6,230 nt of DNA. Source: Variovorax sp. Its GTDB lineage: Bacteria; Pseudomonadota; Gammaproteobacteria; Burkholderiales; Burkholderiaceae_C. A program made the position numbers and the translations under genes. Below the pieces are notes generated by a model. That model did no database searches, was not told the DNA's origin, and saw nothing but the letters and a program-made list of their open reading frames with translations. The DNA lies in the NCBI GenBank assembly GCA_028292145.1, contig JAQGMX010000527.1, positions 1 through 6,230 of the forward strand, given 5' to 3'. Positions 1-5,162 of this stretch are shown here, in pieces. How positions within the stretch are numbered: the stretch's first letter is position 1; each line of letters begins with the position of its first letter.

Positions 1-97
1 GCGCCTTGCTCAGGTGCGACTCGTCGAGTCCGAAGGGCGTGAGCAAAAGGCCTTGCGCGACGGCAAGACGTTCGATGGTGGGTTCGCGAGAAATCAT
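1..97 (-). CDS. tldD: TldD family metalloprotease, N-terminal fragment (cut by window edge)
   Basis: Only the first 32 codons plus one base lie in the window; the gene continues beyond position 1. The visible peptide starts MISREPTIERLAVAQ and continues into LLLTPFGLDESHLSKA. This matches my memory of the N-terminus of betaproteobacterial TldD, where a 'LL.P(F/Y)GLDE..L.KAL' segment precedes the 'DYADLYFQ' region. TldD pairs with TldE (PmbA) as a zinc-dependent protease acting on unfolded or modified peptides, for example microcin B17 precursor and CcdA in E. coli; its catalytic HExxxH motif would lie outside the window. It lies on the same strand as rodA and 139 bp downstream of it, with repeat copy 1 in the gap, so read-through from rodA is possible. 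The identification rests on a short peptide and is therefore moderate. Confidence 0.7.
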   Translation of the reverse strand, partial: MISREPTIERLAVAQGLLLTPFGLDESHLSKA

Positions 98-104
98 TGC
101 TGGA

Positions 105-207
105 TTATTGCTCGCCCCCAGGCTGCGGCGCACTTCGTGTCGCCTTCGCCTACCCCCTACCGGGGGCAATGCTGGTGGACCGGCGAAGCCGGATCCACGG
201 CATTTTT
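105..207 (-). repeat. Dispersed intergenic hairpin repeat, copy 1
   Basis: This is one of two diverged copies of a roughly 100-bp element; the other is at 2070-2170 in reverse orientation. On the plus strand it carries the conserved block CTCGCCCCCAGGCT at 111-124, then three dyads. Hairpin III is GGCG-CAC (127-133) with GTG-T-CGCC (137-144), loop TTC. Hairpin II is CCCCC (153-157) with GGGGG (162-166). Hairpin I is AATGC (168-172) / GCATT (200-204), GTGGA (175-179) / TCCAC (194-198) and CCGGC (180-184) / GCCGG (188-192), loop GAA, followed by TTT. The strand given is the direction of the flanking genes rodA and tldD. It fills most of their 139-bp gap. I recall similar GC-rich hairpin repeats in betaproteobacterial intergenic regions but cannot name a family. 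Confidence 0.85.
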
Positions 208-236
208 CAAGCAGATCCGGATGAACCGTTGCGCGC

Positions 237-1391
237 TCAGCTCTGCATGAGCCGCTTGGCGCGGGCGATGGACATCAGGATGCCTAGCGCGAGTCCCAGC
301 GTGACCATTGCGGTGCCGCCGTAGCTGATGAAGGGCAGCGGCACGCCGACGACGGGCAGGATGCCGCTGACCATCCCCATGTTCACGAAGGCATAGGTAA
401 AGAAGATCATGGTCACCGCACCGGCCAGCAGGCGGGAGAACAGCGTCGGCGCATCGAGTGCGATCTTCAGGCCGCGGAAGATCAGGAAGATGAAGGAGAC
501 GATCAGGAACAGGTTGCCGGCGAGGCCGAATTCCTCGGAATAGGCGGCAAAGATGAAGTCGGTGGTGCGCTCGGGAATGAATTCCAGATGCGTCTGCGTG
601 CCCTGCATGAAGCCCTTGCCGCCGATGCCACCGGAGCCGATCGCGATCATTCCCTGGATGATGTGGAAGCCTTTGCCGAGCGGATCCTTGGTCGGGTCGA
701 GCAGCGTGCAGACGCGCTGTTTCTGGTAGTCGTGCAGCACGCGCCAGTCGACGCCGTCGGCGCACAACTGCGATTCGAAACCGACGATCAGCGTCACCGC
801 GACCAGCCCGATCAGCACCGGCGGCACGATCAGCTTCCAGCTCAGCCCGGCGAAGAAGATCACCGACAAGCCCGCAGCCAGCACCAGCAGAGAGGTTCCG
901 AGGTCGGGCTGTTTCATGATGAGACCGACCGGAATCACCAGCAGCACCGTCGCCGCAGCGAAATCGAGAGGCCTCAACTGCCCTTCCCGGCGCTGAAACC
1001 ACCAGGCGAGCATCAGCGGCGTGGCGATCTTCAGGATTTCGCTCGGCTGGATCACCATGCCGACATTGATCCAGCGCTTCGCGCCCTTCTTGGTGATGCC
1101 GAAGATCGCGACGGCGATCAGCAGCGCCACGCCCGTGGCGTAGAGCGGCACGGCGAGCGACATGAGGCGCTGCGGCGGGACCTGGGCCACCACGAACATG
1201 ATGAAACCCGCGATCAGCATGTTGCGCCCGTGGTCGACGAAGCGCGTGCCGTGCGCGAATCCTGACGAATACATCGTCAGCAAGCCGGCGCAGACCAGCA
1301 GGAACACGGCGAAGGCAAGAAAACCGTCGAAGCCCTGGAAAACGGGCGCGATGCGCCGGGCGAGGGAGGGTTGCTGGAAGACGGCCGACAT
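237..1391 (-). CDS. rodA: RodA, SEDS-family peptidoglycan glycosyltransferase
   Basis: RodA polymerises lipid II glycan strands in the inner membrane during cell elongation, working with the transpeptidase PBP2 (MrdA) and the MreBCD scaffold. The product is 384 aa; E. coli RodA is 370. I count about ten hydrophobic segments, near residues 23-42, 55-71, 78-98, 118-133, 144-159, 165-183, 186-205, 282-305, 317-343 and 352-376. Family signatures include QPSEILKIATPL (115-126), KQPDLGTSLL (160-169), PERTTDFIFAA (273-283) and GILPVVGVPLPFISYGGT (343-360). Asp278 in ERTTDF matches the essential Asp of E. coli RodA (Asp262), within the large extracytoplasmic loop. The ATG at 1391 gives a normal N-terminus but has no clear Shine-Dalgarno sequence; an inverted repeat sits just before it. 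mrdA does not lie upstream; a divergent hydrolase gene does. Confidence 0.96.
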   Translation of the reverse strand: MSAVFQQPSLARRIAPVFQGFDGFLAFAVFLLVCAGLLTMYSSGFAHGTRFVDHGRNMLIAGFIMFVVAQVPPQRLMSLAVPLYATGVALLIAVAIFGITKKGAKRWINVGMVIQPSEILKIATPLMLAWWFQRREGQLRPLDFAAATVLLVIPVGLIMKQPDLGTSLLVLAAGLSVIFFAGLSWKLIVPPVLIGLVAVTLIVGFESQLCADGVDWRVLHDYQKQRVCTLLDPTKDPLGKGFHIIQGMIAIGSGGIGGKGFMQGTQTHLEFIPERTTDFIFAAYSEEFGLAGNLFLIVSFIFLIFRGLKIALDAPTLFSRLLAGAVTMIFFTYAFVNMGMVSGILPVVGVPLPFISYGGTAMVTLGLALGILMSIARAKRLMQS

Positions 1392-1467
1392 GGGCGCGGA
1401 TTATCGGCGCGCAAGCGATATTCCGGGCATTTTTGGTAGAACCGTCGGGACTTCCGAATCAAGCCCC
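1392..1467. promoter_or_regulatory. Divergent intergenic region between rodA and yqiA
   Basis: This 76-bp spacer must hold the start signals of both diverging genes, unless their promoters lie inside coding sequence. I see no convincing -35/-10 pair for either gene. The best -10-like hexamer towards rodA is GATAAT (complement of 1400-1405), with no matching -35. It would place the transcript start almost at the rodA ATG. No purine-rich ribosome binding site precedes either start codon: the yqiA side reads CGAATCAAGCCCC before the ATG. The most distinct structure is the inverted repeat listed separately at 1397-1425. Confidence 0.5.
1397..1425 (-). promoter_or_regulatory. Inverted repeat at the rodA start (possible operator or 5' hairpin)
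   Basis: CGGATTATCG (1397-1406) and CGATATTCCG (1416-1425) are inverted copies matching at 9 of 10 positions, separated by 9 bases. The near edge is five bases upstream of the rodA ATG (codon at 1391-1389). If transcribed towards rodA it would form a stem with one A-A mismatch, covering where a ribosome binding site should be. As DNA it could instead be a dyad operator between the divergent genes. The symmetry is visible; the function is inferred, and chance cannot be excluded. Confidence 0.4.
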
Positions 1468-2055
1468 ATGCCAATCACCCATCTTCTCTACCTGCACGGC
1501 TTTCGCTCGTCGCCGCAATCGCTCAAGGCCCGGCTGATGGCCGAGCGCATCGCAGAGCGCCATCCGGAGGTCGAGTGGTGGTGTCCGCAGCTGCCGCCCT
1601 CCCCGCGCGAGGCAATCGACATGGTGATGCGCGGAATCGCCGACTGGCCGCGGGAGTCGATGGCGACGATCGGTTCGTCGCTCGGCGGCTTCTACGCGAC
1701 CTACGTGACCGGCATGACGCGCTGCCGCACGGTACTGCTCAATCCGGCGGTCGACCCGGCACGCGATCTGGCGCGCTACATCGGCGAGCAGACCGGCTGG
1801 CACGATCCGCAAGAGCATTTCTATTTCAAGCCGCAGTTCATCGGCGAACTGCGGGCGCTGGAAGCCGGCCCGCTGACACGGCCGGAGCGCGTGTTCGCCA
1901 TCATCGCCAAAGGCGACGAAGTGCTCGACTGGCGCGAGATGTCCGCCCGCTATCCCGGCAGCCGCATCCGCCTGCTCGAAGCCGGCGACCACGCGCTGTC
2001 AGATTTCGAGACACATCACCTGGACGACGTGATGGCATTCCTAGACCTCCGCTAA
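1468..2055 (+). CDS. yqiA: YqiA-like alpha/beta-hydrolase (esterase family)
   Basis: The product is 195 aa, close to E. coli YqiA (193 aa), a small cytoplasmic alpha/beta-hydrolase with reported esterase activity and no established physiological substrate. Shared landmarks in order are the N-terminal LLYLHGFRSSPQS (6-18), with the His-Gly oxyanion segment; CPQLPPSP (39-46); the nucleophile elbow GSSLGGFYAT (69-78), with Ser71 in G-x-S-x-G; LLNPAVDPARDL (90-101); AKGDEVLDWREM (147-158), supplying the acid residue (Asp150 or Asp154); and EAGDHALSDFE (171-181), with His175 completing the triad. The open frame extends upstream to about 1162 over rodA, but ATG 1468 gives the family N-terminus, and the upstream part is a shadow of rodA. 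The gene is transcribed away from rodA and is 148 bp ahead of the RNase gene. In related genomes I recall this hydrolase next to the RNB gene. Confidence 0.88.
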   Translation: MPITHLLYLHGFRSSPQSLKARLMAERIAERHPEVEWWCPQLPPSPREAIDMVMRGIADWPRESMATIGSSLGGFYATYVTGMTRCRTVLLNPAVDPARDLARYIGEQTGWHDPQEHFYFKPQFIGELRALEAGPLTRPERVFAIIAKGDEVLDWREMSARYPGSRIRLLEAGDHALSDFETHHLDDVMAFLDLR

Positions 2056-2069
2056 ACCAGACGCAACCC

Positions 2070-2170
2070 AAAAACACCGCGGAACTGGCTTCGCCAGGCC
2101 GCAGGTGTTGCCCCGGAAGGGGAAAGGCGCTGCTACACGCAGTGAGCAAGCCTGGGGGCGAGCCAAGTAA
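2070..2170 (+). repeat. Dispersed intergenic hairpin repeat, copy 2
   Basis: This is the reverse-complement counterpart of the element at 105-207. In plus-strand order, hairpin I is AACACC (2073-2078) / GGTGTT (2104-2109), GCGG (2079-2082) / CCGC (2099-2102) and CTGGC (2085-2089) / GCCAG (2093-2097), loop TTC. Hairpin II is CCCC (2111-2114) / GGGG (2119-2122), with a GGAA loop. Hairpin III is TGCT-A-CAC (2131-2138) / GTG-AGCA (2142-2148), loop GCA. The conserved block AGCCTGGGGGCGAG lies at 2149-2162. Many stem differences from copy 1 change both partners together. The element occupies most of the 148-bp gap between yqiA and the RNase gene and, as in copy 1, begins with an A-run after the upstream stop codon. 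Confidence 0.85.
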
Positions 2171-2203
2171 CCGAGCCAAATCCAGCATGGGACAATCGCG
2201 CCC
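2171..2203 (+). promoter_or_regulatory. Upstream region of the RNase operon, possible -10-like element
   Basis: Only 33 bp separate the end of repeat copy 2 from the RNase start codon. The hexamer GACAAT at 2191-2196 resembles a -10 box (four of six to TATAAT) and sits seven bases before the ATG, so a transcript starting from it would be nearly leaderless. No good -35 hexamer is visible at 16-18 bp spacing. No Shine-Dalgarno sequence is evident either. Weak call. Confidence 0.25.
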
Positions 2204-4273
2204 ATGTTTGTATTGTTCGAAGAAGCCGGCAAGTACCTCGGCGGCCGCGTGTTATCCGAAGCCGAAGCATCGGCGCAGGTTGAGCTCGACACCGGGAAAC
2301 GCCTCAAGGTCAAAAGTGCGCACATCGTCCTGCGTTTCGAGAAACCCTCGCCTGCGGAGCTGATCGCCGAAGCGCGTGCGCTCGTCGCGACCATGGACCT
2401 CGATCTGGCCTGGGAATTCGCCGCCGAAGGCGAATTCGGTTTTGCCGATCTGGCTGTCGACTATTTCCAGGCCAGCCCGACGTTGGTGCAGCAGGCCGCA
2501 GCGCTGTTCGCGCTGTTCGAGGCGCCGCATTACTTTCGCCGCGCCGGCAAGGGCCGTTTCAAGAAGGCGCCTGCCGAAATCGTCCAGCAGGCACTGGCCG
2601 CCATCGAGAAGAAGAAGCAGGTGCTGGCGCAGATCGCCGAATGGGCCGCGCAACTCGTGGCCGGCGAATGCCCGGCGCCGGTGCGCGAACAGCTCTTCAA
2701 GATCCTGTTCAAGCCCGACAAGAACGCGCCCGAATACAAGGCCGTGGTCGAAGCTTCGCGCACCGCGCAGCGCCCACCGCTTGAATTGCTCGAAAGCGCC
2801 GGCGCCATCGATTCACCGTACCAGTTCCACTGGCGGCGCTTTTTGTTCGAGAACTTTCCCAAAGGCACCGGCTTTCCAACGCTCTGCGCACCGGCGATCG
2901 CCGACGATCTGCCGCTGGCCGAAGGCGTCAAGGCGTTCTCGATCGACGATTCGCAGACGACCGAAATCGACGACGCGCTGTCGGTTAAGGGACTGGGCAG
3001 CGGCACGGTGACGGTCGGCGTGCATATCGCCGCCCCCGCGCTGGCGCTGGTGCCGGGCAGCGCGATCGACCAGGTGGCGCGCGCGCGCATGTCGACGGTC
3101 TACATGCCCGGCTATAAGATCACGATGCTGCCCGACGATGTCGTGCAGACATACACCCTGCTCGAAGGCGGCGACCGTCCGGCCGTGTCCTTGTATGCGC
3201 AGTTCGATGAAGCCACGCTCGAACTCAAGGGCACGGAGACGAAGCTGGAGCGCGTGCCGATCGTCGCCAACCTGCGCCACGACCAGCTCGACAGCGTCAT
3301 CACGCAGACCTGGCTCGAAGATGCGTCGGTCACGACAGCCGACACGCCCGATGCGGTGACCGCACTGCGCGATCCGCTGAGTTTCCTGTTCCGACTGGCG
3401 AAGCAGCTCAAGGCGCAACGCGAAGTCGTTCGCGGCAAGCCGGAGAACTTCAACCGTCCCGACTACAACTTCCGCCTCGCCGGCAACGAAGGCGAGCCGG
3501 TCGGCAACGAAACGGTGAGCATCACGACCCGCCAGCGCGGCGCACCGCTCGACCTGATCGTCTCCGAGGCGATGATCCTGGCCAACAGCAGCTGGGGCGC
3601 GATGCTCGGCGAGATCGGCGTGCCGGGTCTCTACCGCAGCCAGGCGAGCCTGGCGCCGGGCGTCAAGGTGCGGATGGGCACGCGCTCGCTGCCGCATGCC
3701 GGCCTTGGCGTGAAGAGCTACGCGTGGAGCACCTCACCGCTGCGCCGCTACACCGACCTGGTCAACCAGTGGCAGATCATCGCCGCGGCGCGTCACGGCA
3801 AGACGGCTGCGCTGGCCGCGCCGTTCAAGCCGAAGGACGCCGACCTGTTCTCGATCCTCTCGGGTTTCGACGCCGCCTATGCGACGTACAACGCCTACCA
3901 GGGCGGCATGGAACGCTTCTGGACGCTGAAGTACCTGCAGCAGCAGGGCATCACCGAACTCGAGGCTACCGTCATCAAGGACCTGCCCAACGGCGCGTTG
4001 GTCCGTGCCGACACGCTGCCGCTGGTGTTTCCGGTCGCCGGACAACAGCAGCGCGGCGCCCGCCTGCGCGTGAAACTGGGCAAGATCGACGAAATCGCGC
4101 TCGACGTGCACGGCACCGTGCTGGAGCGACTCGACCTGCCGACGGATGCGGGCGATGCCGAACCGGAAGACAGCAGCGAGGACGAAGCCGAAGAAGCCGC
4201 CGGCCCGATCGCGATTGCCGTCGACATGACGGACTCCGACACCGAGAGCGGCACGGAGCGCGCGCCAGCCTGA
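2204..4273 (+). CDS. rnb: RNB-domain exoribonuclease (RNase II / VacB type)
   Basis: This predicted processive 3'-to-5' exoribonuclease of the RNase II/RNase R superfamily degrades single-stranded RNA in the cytoplasm. The product is 689 aa (E. coli RNase II is 644, RNase R 813). The N-terminal ~240 residues form a divergent RNA-binding and helical region rather than clear cold-shock domains. The RNB core follows, with the metal site SIDDSQTTEIDDAL (246-259): Asp248, Glu254, Asp256 and Asp257 line up with E. coli RNase II Asp201, Asp207, Asp209 and Asp210. The downstream signature is YAWSTSPLRRYTDLVNQ (506-522), with the RNA/phosphate-contacting Arg pair 514-515. Residues ~585-643 look like a reduced S1-type barrel, and ~645-680 is a strongly acidic low-complexity tail. 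It is the first gene of a tight block with the TonB-like gene 5 bp downstream. Symbol by family; vacB or rnr is possible. Confidence 0.9.
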   Translation: MFVLFEEAGKYLGGRVLSEAEASAQVELDTGKRLKVKSAHIVLRFEKPSPAELIAEARALVATMDLDLAWEFAAEGEFGFADLAVDYFQASPTLVQQAAALFALFEAPHYFRRAGKGRFKKAPAEIVQQALAAIEKKKQVLAQIAEWAAQLVAGECPAPVREQLFKILFKPDKNAPEYKAVVEASRTAQRPPLELLESAGAIDSPYQFHWRRFLFENFPKGTGFPTLCAPAIADDLPLAEGVKAFSIDDSQTTEIDDALSVKGLGSGTVTVGVHIAAPALALVPGSAIDQVARARMSTVYMPGYKITMLPDDVVQTYTLLEGGDRPAVSLYAQFDEATLELKGTETKLERVPIVANLRHDQLDSVITQTWLEDASVTTADTPDAVTALRDPLSFLFRLAKQLKAQREVVRGKPENFNRPDYNFRLAGNEGEPVGNETVSITTRQRGAPLDLIVSEAMILANSSWGAMLGEIGVPGLYRSQASLAPGVKVRMGTRSLPHAGLGVKSYAWSTSPLRRYTDLVNQWQIIAAARHGKTAALAAPFKPKDADLFSILSGFDAAYATYNAYQGGMERFWTLKYLQQQGITELEATVIKDLPNGALVRADTLPLVFPVAGQQQRGARLRVKLGKIDEIALDVHGTVLERLDLPTDAGDAEPEDSSEDEAEEAAGPIAIAVDMTDSDTESGTERAPA

Positions 4274-4278
4274 GCGGC

Positions 4279-5136
4279 ATGAACGTCAAGAACCTGAGCA
4301 CGCTGCAGATTGCGCTGGGCCTGTCGGTTCTGGCGCATGCCGCGTTGCTGGCGGTGCGATTCGTCGATCCGCAGTCGTTCAACCGGATGTTCCAGGAGAC
4401 GCCGCTGGAGGTCATTCTGGTCAACGCTTCCACCAAGGAACGTCCGGAAAAGGCGACTGCCGTGGCGCAGAAATCGATGGCCGGCGGCGGCGATCTCGAC
4501 CGAGGCCGCGCAACCAGCCCGCTGCCGCCGACCGCGTTCACCGCCATCGGCGATTCGAACGAGGACGCCCAGCGCCAGGTCGAGGCGATGCAGGCGCAGC
4601 AGATGCTGCTGCTTTCGCAACTCAAGCGACAGCTAGCCACCTTGAACGTTCCCGATGCGCAGCAGCAGAACAGCCCGGTCGAGGCGGCGGCACGCGAAGA
4701 AAAGCGCAAGCAGCTCGTCAATCTGCTCGCCGAGATCGAGCGCCGCGTCAACGAAGAAAATGCCCGCCCGCGCAAACTTTACGTCAGCCCGTCGACGCGC
4801 GAAGCCGCCTACGCGACCTATGTCGACGGCCTGCGCCGCCGCATCGAGGCACGCGGAACGGAAAACTTTCCAGAGATCGCTGGCCGGAAGCTCTACGGCG
4901 AGCTGACGATGATGGTCACCGTGAACTACGACGGCCGGCTGATCGGGATGGAAATCGTCGCCTCGTCGGGCAACGTCGCGCTCGATCGGCGCGCGCAGGC
5001 GATCGTCAGCAGCATCGGCAATTTCGGTGCGTTTTCAACCGCCATGCGACGCCAGGCCGACCAGATCGTGCTGCCGTCGCGCTTCCGCTTCACCCGCGAC
5101 GAGACGCTCGAAACGCAGCCGTCGGTCGCGCAGTAA
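4279..5136 (+). CDS. TonB C-terminal-domain protein (TonB-like energy transducer)
   Basis: The product is 285 aa. An N-terminal inner-membrane anchor (residues ~9-28, IALGLSVLAHAALLAVRFV) contains the single His of the TonB/TolA-type 'S..(A)HA.LL' pattern. A periplasmic part follows: ETPLEVILVNAST (40-52), RGRATSPLPPT (76-86), a Gln/Glu/Leu-rich helical or coiled-coil stretch (~96-122), a second charged helix (~135-165), and a TonB_C-like domain (~178-272) including YVDGLRRRIEARGTENFPE (181-199), GELTMMVTVNYDGRLIGMEI (207-226) and SRFRFTRDE (267-275). Unlike classical TonB it lacks a long Pro-Glu/Pro-Lys rich spacer, and no exbB or exbD is adjacent, so a role in siderophore uptake is not implied. 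ATG 4279 is preferred because it yields the membrane anchor; the frame is open much further upstream, but only as a shadow of the RNase gene. The 5-bp gap suggests translational coupling. Confidence 0.87.
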   Translation: MNVKNLSTLQIALGLSVLAHAALLAVRFVDPQSFNRMFQETPLEVILVNASTKERPEKATAVAQKSMAGGGDLDRGRATSPLPPTAFTAIGDSNEDAQRQVEAMQAQQMLLLSQLKRQLATLNVPDAQQQNSPVEAAAREEKRKQLVNLLAEIERRVNEENARPRKLYVSPSTREAAYATYVDGLRRRIEARGTENFPEIAGRKLYGELTMMVTVNYDGRLIGMEIVASSGNVALDRRAQAIVSSIGNFGAFSTAMRRQADQIVLPSRFRFTRDETLETQPSVAQ

Positions 5137-5162
5137 TTCATCAAACAAATTCGGACTGCAAC

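Noticed and set aside
157..1002. 281-codon minus-strand frame overlapping rodA in another phase
   Set aside because: It is rodA read out of frame and is Arg-rich. The true frame carries all RodA motifs and membrane segments.
588..1265. 225-codon plus-strand frame across rodA
   Set aside because: Antisense shadow of rodA, dominated by Arg, His, Gln and Asp, with no start signal or family resemblance.
1445..1457. Small dyad TCGG/CCGA upstream of yqiA
   Set aside because: A four-base stem with a five-base loop is expected often by chance in GC-rich DNA.
1162..1467. Longer N-terminus for the YqiA-like hydrolase
   Set aside because: The open frame continues upstream, but those codons are antisense to rodA. 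Homologues begin at the M..(T)HLLYLHGF segment given by ATG 1468.
2070..2125. Hairpins of repeat copy 2 as a rho-independent terminator of yqiA
   Set aside because: The stems are strong, but no T-run follows on the plus strand; an A-run precedes instead, so the terminator polarity is wrong.
105..2170. Repeat pair as CRISPR, insertion-sequence ends or composite transposon
   Set aside because: Only two copies about 1.9 kb apart, with no short regular spacers, no transposase between them, and only core genes enclosed. Independent small dispersed repeats explain it better.
2813..3697. 294-codon open frame on the minus strand
   Set aside because: It is antisense to the RNB catalytic core of the RNase, with the Arg/His/Ala-rich composition of a shadow frame and no recognisable motif.
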